From a bacterium (lineage in GTDB: Bacteria > Planctomycetota > UBA1135 > UBA2386), in the NCBI GenBank assembly GCA_024743115.1, contig JANSXC010000034.1:1-52163 (forward strand): DNA of 52,163 nucleotides, written 5' to 3'. A program made the translations under genes and the position numbers. This document shows positions 17,427-26,010 of the stretch, one piece after another (the first letter of the stretch is position 1; each line of letters begins with the position of its first letter). Under the pieces are notes generated by a model. That model saw only the letters and a list, made by a program, of their open reading frames with translations. It ran no database searches and was not told where the DNA came from.

Positions 17427-18512
17427 CTACTTCTGCTCGCCGACGATCTCGGCCGGCAGCTCGCCGGTCAGCGCTTCGAGGAAGCTGACGATGTCCTTCA
17501 CCTGGGCGTCGGTCACCTTCACGTTGAGCTGGATGTCCGCCATCTGCTTGACGGCTTCTGCGAGCGTCGCCACCGCGCCGTCGTGGTTGTAGGGCGCAGT
17601 CTTCGCGACGTTGAGCAGAGACGGCACCTTGAACAGGAACTTGTCGGTCTCGATCCCGGTGACCTTGTGGCGACCCGTGTCCTTCTGGTTGGGGTACGGC
17701 TTGTGCACCCCGACCTTCTGAAACATGCTGCCGCCGAGCAGCCGGGACATGTGGCAGGTCGTGCAACCGACCTGCATGAACGTGTTGAGCCCGCGCTTCT
17801 CGTCGTTGGTCAGCGCACGGCTGTCGCCGTCGAGGAACTTGTCGAAGCGTGACTTCGTCACCAGCGTGCGCTCGAAGGCACCGATCGCGAGGCCGAAGTT
17901 CGCCGCCGTGACCGCATCACCGGCGTCAGGAAACGCCTTGCCGAACGCCGCCACGAGCTCGGGCTTCTCCTTGATCTTCGCAACGACCTCGGCCTCGTCG
18001 CCGAGACCGTGCTCGATCGGGTTGAGCACCGGCATGACTGCCTGCTCTTCCACGGTCGACGCACGGTAGTCCCAGAACTGCGCGAACTGCCGGGCCGCGT
18101 TCCAGACCGTCGGGGTGTTGCGCTCGCCCATCTGACCAGCCGTGCCGGGCGAGGTCGGCTTGCCGTCCTGACCGTAGTTGTCCAGGGCGTGACACGAAGC
18201 GCAGCTGATGTCGCCGTTCTTGGACAGGTGCTGTTCGTGGTAGAGCAACCGCCCGAGCGCCACCTTCTCCGGCGTGATCGGGTTGTCGACCTTCGGCGAA
18301 CTCGGCTCCGAGCCGAACAAGGCCTTGACCATGACCATGTTGACGCGCTCCGGACGCTGCGGCTTCTTGCGCTTCGCCGCGGCCGAGCCCTTCTTCTTGG
18401 CAGGCTGTTGCGCCTTCGAACCGGAGCCACCACCCGGCGCGGGCTTGTCGCCGCCGCAGGCCGGCGTGAACAGCAGCATCAGAACGCTGCACGAGGTGAG
18501 GAGTCGCTTCAT
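17427..18512 (-). CDS. di-heme cytochrome c peroxidase family lipoprotein
   Basis: A 361-residue protein with a lipoprotein signal peptide (lipobox ...FTPAC, Cys19), a Gly/Ser/Lys-rich spacer, then a di-heme CCP/MauG domain with CASCH at 104-108 and CTTCH at 250-254 as covalent heme c sites. The block NTPTVWNAARQFAQFWDYRA is typical of the family, which reduces H2O2 in the periplasm or oxidises other substrates in MauG-like members. An ATG at 18512 begins the signal peptide; longer readings to 18704 overlap the divergent Maf gene and are not credible. It is monocistronic, divergent from the Maf gene across 122 bases and convergent with the subtilase. Confidence 0.9.
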   Translation of the reverse strand: MKRLLTSCSVLMLLFTPACGGDKPAPGGGSGSKAQQPAKKKGSAAAKRKKPQRPERVNMVMVKALFGSEPSSPKVDNPITPEKVALGRLLYHEQHLSKNGDISCASCHALDNYGQDGKPTSPGTAGQMGERNTPTVWNAARQFAQFWDYRASTVEEQAVMPVLNPIEHGLGDEAEVVAKIKEKPELVAAFGKAFPDAGDAVTAANFGLAIGAFERTLVTKSRFDKFLDGDSRALTNDEKRGLNTFMQVGCTTCHMSRLLGGSMFQKVGVHKPYPNQKDTGRHKVTGIETDKFLFKVPSLLNVAKTAPYNHDGAVATLAEAVKQMADIQLNVKVTDAQVKDIVSFLEALTGELPAEIVGEQK

Positions 18513-18634
18513 TTGGTCGCTGGTCGGCGCGAGAAATCGGCCTCGCACTATGGAGCGCACAACGCTGGAACGCAGCACGGATTTCGCCCGAGTTTTTCGT
18601 AGGAGCGTTCGCGACGAACCCTTGTCATCCGGAC

Positions 18635-19237
18635 ATGCCGCGACTCGTCCTCGCCAGCACGTCGCCCTACCGGCGCGCTCTCCTCGAACGCCTTGGCCTG
18701 CCATTCGAGGCCATCGCCCCGGACGTGGATGAGGCCGCCGCGAAACAGCGGCTCAGTGAGCCCGAACAGATCGCGGTCACGCTCGCCCGCGAGAAGGCAC
18801 TCGCGGGTCACGCCGCTGCCCGCGCCGCGGCCCCGGATGCGAGCGCGTTCGTGATCGGCAGCGATCAGGTCGCAACGATCGACGGCGAGGTACTCGACAA
18901 GCCCGGTGACAAGGGCCGCGCGATCGCCCAGCTCGAACGCCTCCAGGGCCGCGAGCACCGACTCCTGACCGCCGTCGCCATCGCGCACGACGATCCGGCG
19001 ACCACGACCGGGTTCCTCGATGTCACGCGCCTTTGCATGCGCACACTGACGACGGCCGAGATCGAGCGCTACGTCGCGGCCGACCAACCCTTCGACTGCG
19101 CCGGCAGCTACAAGATCGAACGCCTCGGAATCACCCTGTTCGCCGCTATCGACTGCGAGGACCAGACCGCGATCGTGGGCCTGCCCCTGCTGCGTCTGGC
19201 CGCCGAACTGAGGCAACTCGGGTTCGCCCTGCCTTGA
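18635..19237 (+). CDS. Maf/YceF-type nucleotide pyrophosphatase
   Basis: A 200-residue cytosolic protein with the Maf fold. The N-terminal P-loop-like motif LVLASTSPYRRALLERLGLPF, the GSDQVA motif (~75-80), the KPGDKGRA block, and the C-terminal CAGSYKIE.LGI and DQTAIVGLPLLRL motifs identify it. The GSDQV plus YKIE combination fits the YceF subgroup, which hydrolyses 7-methyl-GTP, rather than YhdE-type dTTP/UTP pyrophosphatases, but substrate class by motif is only probable. It is divergent from the peroxidase gene and precedes typA by 123 bases. Confidence 0.9.
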   Translation: MPRLVLASTSPYRRALLERLGLPFEAIAPDVDEAAAKQRLSEPEQIAVTLAREKALAGHAAARAAAPDASAFVIGSDQVATIDGEVLDKPGDKGRAIAQLERLQGREHRLLTAVAIAHDDPATTTGFLDVTRLCMRTLTTAEIERYVAADQPFDCAGSYKIERLGITLFAAIDCEDQTAIVGLPLLRLAAELRQLGFALP

Positions 19238-19271
19238 TCCCTGCCCTGATCCCGACCCTCAGGGTGGCGCC

Positions 19272-19289
19272 CCCGAACCACTGTTCGGG
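19272..19289 (+). terminator. hairpin between the Maf gene and typA
   Basis: CCCGAAC-CACT-GTTCGGG, a perfect 7-pair stem with a 4-base loop, 35 bases after the Maf gene stop and ~70 bases before the typA start. There is no U tract. It may end Maf transcription or form a 5' leader structure of typA. Confidence 0.4.
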
Positions 19290-19360
19290 CAGAGAAACAC
19301 GGATCGGGCACCGGGGAGGTTGACCGCTGCGCGGGGCTCTGGACAATCCTTCGCCCTCAT

Positions 19361-21196
19361 ATGCCGCAGAACATCCGCAACGTCGCCATCATCGCCCACG
19401 TCGATCACGGCAAAACCACACTCGTCGACGGCCTGCTGCGGCAGACCGGCACGTTCGGCGATCACGAAGCCGTCGCCGACTGCGTGATGGACAGCAACGA
19501 GCTCGAACGCGAGCGCGGCATCACGATCCTGGCGAAGAATACGGTCGTGTCCTATCAGGGCACGCGCATCAATATCATCGACACGCCGGGCCACGCCGAC
19601 TTCGGTGGCGAGGTCGAGCGCGTGCTCTCGATGGCCGACGGCGTGCTGCTGCTCGTTGACGCAGCCGAAGGTCCGATGCCACAGACTCGCTTCGTGTTGC
19701 AGAAGGCGTTCGCGCACCACCTCAAGCCGATCGTCGTCGTCAACAAGATCGACAAGGCCGACGCGCGACCGCAGGAAGTCGTCAACGAGGTATTCGACCT
19801 CTTCATCGATCTCGACGCCGACGAAGAGGCGCTCGAGTTCCCGGTGTTCTACGGCAGCGGCCGCCAGGGTTGGATGACGACCGATCTCGAAGCAGCGAAG
19901 GCCGGCGGCGAGGGCAAGGATCTCGAAACGCTGTTCGAGGCCATCGTCGCGCACATCCCGGCCCCCACCGACGACCCCGAGGAACCGCTGCAGTTCCGAG
20001 TCACGACACTCGACTGGAGCGACTACGTCGGCCGCATCGCGATCGGTCGCGTGCACCGCGGTCGCGTCCGGCCCGGTGACCGCCTCGTGCACCTGTCACG
20101 CCACGGTCGCCAGCAGGAGGTCACGGCCCGCGGCGTCTACCGCTTCGTGGGCCTGTCGCGCGAAGAGGGCTCCGAGGTCGAAGCCGGCGACCTCTGCGGC
20201 ATCTACGGCGTCGAAGACATCGAGATCGGCGACACGCTCGCGGCCACCGAACGGCCCGAAGCGATGCCCGTGATCGCGATCGACGAACCGACGATGACCA
20301 TCGTGATGCGAGTCAACGACTCGCCGTTCGCGGGGCGTGACGGCGGGCGCTTTCTGACTTCACGCCACCTGCGCGAACGGCTCGAGAAGGAACTGCGCGT
20401 CAACGTCGCGCTGCGCGTCGAGCAGGGCGCCACGGCAGACTCGTTTCGACTCTCCGGCCGCGGCGTGATGCATCTCGGCTTCCTGCTCGAGACGATGCGG
20501 CGCGAAGGCTACGAATTCGGCGTCGGCAAGCCGCAGGTCCTCTTCAAGGAGGTCGACGGCCAGAAGCAGGAGCCGATCGAATACCTGACCGTCGACGCGC
20601 CCGCGGACGCGTGCGGCAAGGTCATCGAGATCCTCGGCACCAGAAAGGCCGAGCTGCTCAAGATGGAGCCCAAGGGCACGTTCACGCGCGTCGAGTTCAC
20701 CGTGCCGGCGCGCGGCCTGATCGGCGTCCGCAGCCGCGTCCTCAACGCCACAGGCGGCCAGGCCACGATGCACCACGTGTTCCACGGCTACGGCCCGCAC
20801 CGCGGGCCGATCGAGGAGCGCGTCGCCGGCGTGCTGATCTCGATGTCGCAGGGCAACGTGACGTTCTACGCCCTCGACAACCTGCGCGACCGCGGCCAGT
20901 TCTTCGTCCCCGAAGGCACGACGGTCTACGAGGGCATGATCGTCGGCGAACACTGCAAGGACAACGACCTCGTCGTCAACATCGTCCGCGAGAAGAAGGC
21001 GACCAACATCCGCAGCTCGACCAAGGAAGCCTTCGTCAAACTGCCGCCGCCCCGCGAGTTCAACGTCGAGGACGCGCTCGAGTATGTCGCGGAGGACGAG
21101 GTCGTCGAGATCACCGCGACGAACGTCCGCCTGCGCAAGGTCGACCTCAAGGAGACCGACCGGAAGCGCAAGGAACGCAACCGCGAGACGGTCTAG
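19361..21196 (+). CDS. typA: translational GTPase TypA/BipA
   Basis: A 611-residue ribosome-associated GTPase of the usual family length. G1 is AHVDHGKTTL (12-21), G2 lies in ELERERGITI, G3 is DTPGHADFGGEVER, and G4 is NKIDKADARP. These are followed by EF-Tu domain-2-like, EF-G domain-III/V-like regions and the BipA-specific C-terminal domain (FVPEGTTVYEGMIVGEH and KDNDLVVNIVREKKATNIRSS). It acts on ribosomes in stress adaptation and large-subunit assembly. It stands alone, with a hairpin-containing leader upstream and a convergent lipoprotein gene downstream. Confidence 0.97.
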   Translation: MPQNIRNVAIIAHVDHGKTTLVDGLLRQTGTFGDHEAVADCVMDSNELERERGITILAKNTVVSYQGTRINIIDTPGHADFGGEVERVLSMADGVLLLVDAAEGPMPQTRFVLQKAFAHHLKPIVVVNKIDKADARPQEVVNEVFDLFIDLDADEEALEFPVFYGSGRQGWMTTDLEAAKAGGEGKDLETLFEAIVAHIPAPTDDPEEPLQFRVTTLDWSDYVGRIAIGRVHRGRVRPGDRLVHLSRHGRQQEVTARGVYRFVGLSREEGSEVEAGDLCGIYGVEDIEIGDTLAATERPEAMPVIAIDEPTMTIVMRVNDSPFAGRDGGRFLTSRHLRERLEKELRVNVALRVEQGATADSFRLSGRGVMHLGFLLETMRREGYEFGVGKPQVLFKEVDGQKQEPIEYLTVDAPADACGKVIEILGTRKAELLKMEPKGTFTRVEFTVPARGLIGVRSRVLNATGGQATMHHVFHGYGPHRGPIEERVAGVLISMSQGNVTFYALDNLRDRGQFFVPEGTTVYEGMIVGEHCKDNDLVVNIVREKKATNIRSSTKEAFVKLPPPREFNVEDALEYVAEDEVVEITATNVRLRKVDLKETDRKRKERNRETV

Positions 21197-21225
21197 GATC
21201 GAGTCGGCAACCGATCGCGGCCGAA

Positions 21226-21855
21226 TCAGCGCAACGGTGACGAACTGTCGCGTTCGAGCACGAGCCGTCGCACCGTGAAGCGATCGACCGGGTTGAGCCC
21301 ACCGACGACCTGTTCTTCGACGACGATCGCTTCGGCCGTCGTCGCGGACGTCGTGCCAAAGACCGCGCACTGCCGGAACACCGCCGGTCCGAAGATCGGA
21401 TTGTCCGCGAAACGGACACCGAGGCCGTAGAGCGTGATCGCGTTGGCGACTTCGTTGCACGCGAACTCGAACGTCACTTCGATCTGCGGCACGTTCGGCA
21501 GGTTGGGGTTGTTGGTCGGCTCCGTGGTGCCGCCCGAGCCCGCGCCGCCGGTCTCGAAGTACATCAGGCCGTCGCGGAACGTGAAGCGTTCACCGACCGT
21601 GCCATAGCCCTCGCCGGGATCCGGGTTGCGGGTGCGGGCGTCGGGCAGGAGGTCGACGGTTACGACGCGCCAGGTGCCATCCATCACGCCGGCGACGCCG
21701 AGGCCGCTCGGGACTTCGGGCAGGAACGCGCCGGGCGAGCACTCGAGATTGCCTTCGACGCCCGGCGTATCGCTGCTCCCACCACCACTGCAGGCAGTCA
21801 GGAGCAAGCTCAGGGTCAGCGTCGTGCAGGAGAGGAACGTGCGGGGGGTCTTCAT
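21226..21855 (-). CDS. lipoprotein of unknown function
   Basis: A 209-residue protein with a clear lipoprotein signal peptide (LTLSLLLTACSGGG; lipidated Cys ~22). The mature part begins with a Ser/Gly-rich spacer and contains a beta-rich region (GTWRVVTVDLLPDA ... GERFTFRDGLMYFE), reminiscent of small lipocalin-like beta-barrels but not assignable. It has no recognised domain and no catalytic motif. ATG 21855 was chosen because the signal peptide begins there; the frame runs upstream to 22299 without a credible start. It lies divergent from the sigma-factor pair. Confidence 0.75.
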   Translation of the reverse strand: MKTPRTFLSCTTLTLSLLLTACSGGGSSDTPGVEGNLECSPGAFLPEVPSGLGVAGVMDGTWRVVTVDLLPDARTRNPDPGEGYGTVGERFTFRDGLMYFETGGAGSGGTTEPTNNPNLPNVPQIEVTFEFACNEVANAITLYGLGVRFADNPIFGPAVFRQCAVFGTTSATTAEAIVVEEQVVGGLNPVDRFTVRRLVLERDSSSPLR

Positions 21856-21929
21856 CGGTCGGTCGGGGCTCGAGGTTGGGGGTTCGGGGATTCGAGATCG
21901 GGGTGGGAGTGATCGCCGGCCGCGGCGAC

Positions 21930-22049
21930 TCACGACTGGCCGCGCTCCTCCTGCCGGCCGACCCGATCGACGATCGAGGCGCAGAACAGCAGGGTCAGAC
22001 CCGCCAGGGTCCAGAGGAGAGCGGCGAGTTGCGTGGGGTCGGCGGTCAT
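21930..22049 (-). CDS. possible 39-residue single-pass membrane protein
   Basis: A short frame starting at ATG 22049. It has a ~9-residue polar start, one strongly hydrophobic segment (LAALLWTLAGLTLLFCASIV) and a basic, charged tail (DRVGRQEERGQS). A purine-rich GGGTGG lies a few bases upstream, a weak ribosome site. It sits between the divergent lipoprotein and the sigma-factor pair on the lipoprotein strand. Chance frames are common in GC-rich DNA, but one with clean small-membrane-protein architecture is less expected. Confidence 0.35.
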   Translation of the reverse strand: MTADPTQLAALLWTLAGLTLLFCASIVDRVGRQEERGQS

Positions 22050-22212
22050 GGCACCACCCGAGCGACGGCGACTCCGCACGACCGCAGTGACGAGCCCCGA
22101 AAACCACGCCTCGTCGGCTCGCGAAGACTCGTCGAGAAATCGCTGCGGTCGGGTCACGAGCCCGCGCTCGTGCAGGGTTCCACTCCGCCCGACAACCCGA
22201 GAACGACCCCCC

Positions 22213-22644
22213 GTGACCGACCAACCCGCCCGACCGACCCGGCCGACGAGGAGCGCGCTCCTGGCCGCTGCAGCCCGCGAACTCGCCGAATTGACCCACT
22301 CGGCGACGCCGGATCCGGCCCGCCGAGACTCACTCCAGCAACTCGCCCGCCGGCTGCGCGAAGCCACCGCGGCCTCACTGCCGCCGGCCGGCCGACCCGA
22401 CGCCCGCCAGGCCCTCGCGATCGCCTCGTCCGCCCCGGACCGGCCACCGGCCGAGCGCGATCTGTCGGACCTTCGGCTGTTCGCGCGACTCCGGATCTCG
22501 GAATGCTCCGAACTGCTCGGTCTCGACCCGGCCGAAGGCAAACGCCACTGGCAACGCATCCACACCGACCTTTTCGCCGCCGCGCGCCGACGCATCGAAC
22601 GCGCCGACGACCCCACCATGGATTCCGAAGGATCCGAGCTATGA
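22213..22644 (+). CDS. small protein with sigma-region-4-like helix-turn-helix, coupled to ECF sigma gene
   Basis: A 143-residue protein from GTG 22213; the frame continues upstream, but residues there look non-coding. It is Ala/Arg/Pro-rich with a helical middle (SALLAAAARELAELTH). Near the C terminus it has a helix-turn-helix-like block (LFARLRISECSELLGLDPAE and KRHWQRIHTDLFAAARRRIE) whose layout parallels region 4 of the next gene (EVAELLGWSLRQVEQDWRFAKSY). Its stop overlaps the ATG of the sigma gene (ATGA at 22641-22644), so the two are translationally coupled. It could be a degenerate sigma domain, a DNA-binding partner or a regulator of the sigma factor. No known family is assigned. Confidence 0.6.
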   Translation: MTDQPARPTRPTRSALLAAAARELAELTHSATPDPARRDSLQQLARRLREATAASLPPAGRPDARQALAIASSAPDRPPAERDLSDLRLFARLRISECSELLGLDPAEGKRHWQRIHTDLFAAARRRIERADDPTMDSEGSEL

Positions 22645-23324
22645 TCGAGCCCATGTCCGCTTCTGCCTCCCCACCCAACGACGACCAGGACCGCTTCGCA
22701 GAGGACCTCGAGAAGGCCGCGAACGGCGACCGCGCCGCGCGCGACCGCTTGTGGAGCGAGCACTACGACATGTTCCGCGAGTGCGCCAACTCGTGGATGG
22801 AGAACAACTGGCAGCAACGCGGCGCCGACTTCGGCATCAGCCTCGGCGGCACGGACATCGTCAACGCCGCCTACGCCCGCCTGCGCGATCGCACCGCCGC
22901 GCTCGAGAAGGGCCGCACGTGGTTCTTCCGCTGCTTCTACACCGAGCTGATGCGCATCGCGATCGACCACTACCGCAAGACGAAGAACGACAAGGGGCGC
23001 GGCGATCGCAAGCGCGTCGCGGTCGAATCACAGTTCTTGCGCGACCAGGGCGTGAGCCCCGACCTCGGCCCGATCTACGACATCCTCGACGAGCTGCGCC
23101 AGATGAACGAGCGCACCGGTCAGGTCGCGATGCTGAAGATCCTCGAGAGCAAGCCCGACCCGAAGAAGCCGGGCGCGTTCCGCGGCCTTCAGAACGACGA
23201 AGTCGCCGAGCTGCTCGGCTGGAGCCTGCGCCAGGTCGAGCAGGACTGGCGCTTCGCCAAGAGCTACATCATGAACAAGTTGAAGTCCGACGGCGACGAG
23301 GCGGCCGAAGACGGGAACGAGTAG
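22641..23324 (+). CDS. RNA polymerase ECF-type sigma factor (planctomycete-type Sigma70_ECF)
   Basis: A 227-residue sigma factor. Region 2 is seen in TDIVNAAYARLRDR and WFFRCFYTELMRIAIDHYRKTKNDKGRGDRKR; the I-x-I-D-H-Y-R-K plus K-R-G/R-G-D-R-K-R run is typical of the group expanded in Planctomycetota and Acidobacteria. Region 4 is near the end (NDEVAELLGWSLRQVEQDWRFAKSYIMNKL). No membrane anti-sigma gene is adjacent; the coupled upstream small protein is the only operon partner. ATG 22641 overlaps that partner's stop; ATG 22653 is a possible alternative. A short linker between regions is rich in charged residues and may be a regulatory site. Confidence 0.85.
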   Translation: MIEPMSASASPPNDDQDRFAEDLEKAANGDRAARDRLWSEHYDMFRECANSWMENNWQQRGADFGISLGGTDIVNAAYARLRDRTAALEKGRTWFFRCFYTELMRIAIDHYRKTKNDKGRGDRKRVAVESQFLRDQGVSPDLGPIYDILDELRQMNERTGQVAMLKILESKPDPKKPGAFRGLQNDEVAELLGWSLRQVEQDWRFAKSYIMNKLKSDGDEAAEDGNE

Positions 23325-23362
23325 CGCGCGGCAATTCTTCCTCGGCCGAATCAGCGCTCGCC

Positions 23363-24325
23363 TCAGCGCTTCGCGATCAGCTGCTCGCCGCCCTTGCTGA
23401 CCCGCACGAGTCGCAGCGTCAGCGACTTGCTCGGGTCGCTCGGCTTGTGCAGACACAGGCCGACGATCCCGCCGGTCGCGCACAGGAGACCCGTCGGACG
23501 CGCCAACTCGGCGTAGCCCTGCACGAGCACCTGGCCACCCCAGACGAGGCGGATCGGGACGAGCCAGCGCGAACGGTCCGCGGTCGGCCACGGCTCCCAG
23601 AACGGGAACTCGATCTCGAACGGCTGGCGGAACATCCACTGGAAGAACGACCGGAACATCGACGGCGTGTCCGCGAGTTCGGTCATCGCGAGGTCGATGC
23701 CGGGCAGGCGGCGCAGGTCGTGCTCGCTCGCGAGCATGACGAACGGTGCCCAGACCGAAAACGTCAGATCGAGCAGGCCGTCGAGGTCGACCGCGGGATC
23801 GACCCGCGTCAGCAGCTCCTGGATCCGCGTGCGCGCCGTCAGGAAGCCGCGCCCCTCGCAGGCGGCCGGCAGCACGAGCTCGCGCCGCGGCGAATCGCCA
23901 TCAGGCAGCTCCATCGTGAGCGCGAGTGCGTGACCGCCGGACGGCAGCGTGTGTGAGGCGTTGTCCGAATCGAGGCGCAGCGACACCGGCAGGCCGAGTT
24001 CCTTGCCGAGATCGGCCGCCGTGCGCTGGAGATTGGCGAACTCGTTGCGATCCAGCTCGCGGGCGGCGCCGCGCAAGCCGAGCCGTTCGAGTTCGAGAAT
24101 GCAGAGCGCGGACTCGGGCGTATCACCGAGCGTCGAGGTCCACTGGAACTCGAGCCGGTCGCCGGCCGCGAGGCTCGAGCCGGCCGCCGGCGCGGCCGCC
24201 GCCGCGATCGCCGCGTCGTCCGCGAGCCGCGGCAGCGGGTCGGGCAGCAGATCGAACACCGGCGGCGCGGAGTGGCAGGCGGCGACGGTGATTCCGGCGA
24301 GGGACAGCAGGGCAGAGCGGCGCAT
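23363..24325 (-). CDS. lipoprotein of unknown function
   Basis: A 320-residue protein with a short lipoprotein signal (LLSLAGITVAACHSAPP, Cys17). The mature protein is mixed alpha/beta with an Ala-rich stretch near 40-50, a segment resembling chaperone- or adapter-like folds (ELLTRVDPAVDLDGLLDLTFSVW) and an aromatic block (FFQWMFRQPFEIEFPFWEPWP). I recognise no family. It has no catalytic motif. It converges with the sigma gene, leaving a 38-base gap. Upstream (24326-24447) is a 122-base gap before the membrane-protein gene on the same strand, with an inverted repeat CCCTGCG/CGCAGGG just before this start. Confidence 0.75.
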   Translation of the reverse strand: MRRSALLSLAGITVAACHSAPPVFDLLPDPLPRLADDAAIAAAAAPAAGSSLAAGDRLEFQWTSTLGDTPESALCILELERLGLRGAARELDRNEFANLQRTAADLGKELGLPVSLRLDSDNASHTLPSGGHALALTMELPDGDSPRRELVLPAACEGRGFLTARTRIQELLTRVDPAVDLDGLLDLTFSVWAPFVMLASEHDLRRLPGIDLAMTELADTPSMFRSFFQWMFRQPFEIEFPFWEPWPTADRSRWLVPIRLVWGGQVLVQGYAELARPTGLLCATGGIVGLCLHKPSDPSKSLTLRLVRVSKGGEQLIAKR

Positions 24326-24447
24326 GATGCCCTGCGAGCGGCGGCGGCGGAGTCAAACCGCAGGGCCGGCCCGCGAAATCCGGGTGCTGGTCCGGCTGAC
24401 GGCTCAGCGCATCGTTCGATTCCGCGCAGCGAGCCGCTGCCGCCGGA

Positions 24448-25953
24448 TCAGGGCTCGACGACGAGCCCCGCGATCCCCGTGGCCGGCGACAGACGCCGGG
24501 CCCCGCTCTGGCGCTCGAACAGTTCGAGACCGGCGCCGAACACCGGCACCCGCGCCGTCATCCATTCGATCGCCCGATCGGTGATCACGAAGCGGCGCCC
24601 GGCCTGCTGCTCGCGAGCGACGAGGAGCGACAACCAGCCCACGACGTGCAACGGCGTGGGCTCGAAACCCGCGACCTGGCCCTGCGCGGCGAGCAGCTCG
24701 TCGTAGGCCTTGCGGCCGACCTCGAGCGGCAGGCGCGGGTCCGCGCGCAGCCCGCCGTCCATCTCGGGGAAGTCGGCGACGAAGAAGAACGTCGGCCGTT
24801 CGCGGTGCATCGCGACGGCCGCGGAACCGAACGCGTCGTCGGGCGGCAGCCGACCGGGCTCGCCGCGGAACCAGAGTCCCGCAACCAGCGTCAGAGCCAC
24901 GAGGCCAAATCGCAGCGGCGGCGACCGCAGCGCGTGCCAGCAGATCAGCGTCACGGGCAACAACAGCGGCAGGAGATATGCGCCGCGCTCGTCCGTCCAG
25001 GCGTGCACGAGTGCGACCGTCACGACAAGGTACATCGCGAGCAGGACGTGCAACCAGAGCACCGCCGAACGCAACCGACTCACGAAGAGTCCTGCGAGCA
25101 CGAGGACCGCGAGCGGCGCGAACGGTTCGAGCCACTCGTTCAGCACCGTCGGGCCAATCTGCGCGGCAAAGTCCATGTCACGGAACCAGCGCAGCAGATA
25201 GTCGATCGGGTTGTCGGGCGCCGCGAGCGAATCGGGCATGGCCGCAAAGCGTTCGACGGCCGCGGGCAGGTTGCCAAGCGCGCGGACGATGCCGAAGAAC
25301 GCGCCGAACGCAACCGCGTGGCTCGCGACGAACGCCACGAACTCGCGCGCCAGCCGACCGTTCCCGCGCGCGCGGCCACAGTGCCACAGTGTGACCGCGA
25401 CGATCACGACCACCAGCTGCCCCGTGGCATGCATGCACGCCGCGAGCCCCGTCAGGAGTCCAGCGGCCACCGCCGTTCCGACGCCGCGGCCCTGGGCCCA
25501 ACGCACGACGGGAACCGCCGCCCATGCCACGACGGCGAAGAACGGGGCGTGCAGTTCGACGACCGTGGCGTGGTGCCACAGGGCCGGGCAGAACATGGCG
25601 ATCAGCGCTACGCCGCGGGCATCCCCCGCACGACCCGTCAGCGCGAGCGCGGCGCGATGGCAGCCGGCCACGGCCACGGCGCCACCCAGCACCGAGAGCA
25701 CCTGCAGCAAACCGAACGTCGACAACCCGAACGGCGCGAGCACGAGGGCCAGGCCATGGGCCGCCACGAGGTAACCGGGGTGCTGCGGGTGGACCGCGCC
25801 AGGTTCTTCGAACCACAACACGAACCAGCGCCAGTCCGTGCCGTGCAGCGCCGCCTGGAACGTGACCCCGTAGAACAGCAGCGCGAGTCCGGCGAGCACC
25901 AGGGTCTCGCAAATGCCCCGGCCGGGTCTCGGCGCTGCTGCGGTCACCGTCAT
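24448..25953 (-). CDS. polytopic membrane protein, glycosyltransferase (GT-C) like
   Basis: A 501-residue protein with about ten hydrophobic helices. The layout (first helix, then a periplasmic loop with acidic residues in VLWFEEPGAVHPQHPGYL; later WHHATVVELHAPFF; a C-terminal soluble part) resembles DUF2723/PMT-like GT-C transferases using polyprenyl-phosphate sugars, but the defining motifs are not strong enough to name a family. The C-terminal ~120 residues after the last helix are soluble. ATG 25953 starts 57 bases from the divergent rnc gene. Function in the cell envelope is inferred from topology only. Confidence 0.7.
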   Translation of the reverse strand: MTVTAAAPRPGRGICETLVLAGLALLFYGVTFQAALHGTDWRWFVLWFEEPGAVHPQHPGYLVAAHGLALVLAPFGLSTFGLLQVLSVLGGAVAVAGCHRAALALTGRAGDARGVALIAMFCPALWHHATVVELHAPFFAVVAWAAVPVVRWAQGRGVGTAVAAGLLTGLAACMHATGQLVVVIVAVTLWHCGRARGNGRLAREFVAFVASHAVAFGAFFGIVRALGNLPAAVERFAAMPDSLAAPDNPIDYLLRWFRDMDFAAQIGPTVLNEWLEPFAPLAVLVLAGLFVSRLRSAVLWLHVLLAMYLVVTVALVHAWTDERGAYLLPLLLPVTLICWHALRSPPLRFGLVALTLVAGLWFRGEPGRLPPDDAFGSAAVAMHRERPTFFFVADFPEMDGGLRADPRLPLEVGRKAYDELLAAQGQVAGFEPTPLHVVGWLSLLVAREQQAGRRFVITDRAIEWMTARVPVFGAGLELFERQSGARRLSPATGIAGLVVEP

Positions 25954-26010
25954 CGCGCGGGGCAGGGTAGCGGGTCGCCGCGCGCCGCACTACGTTGTTG
26001 CGTTCCGCCC

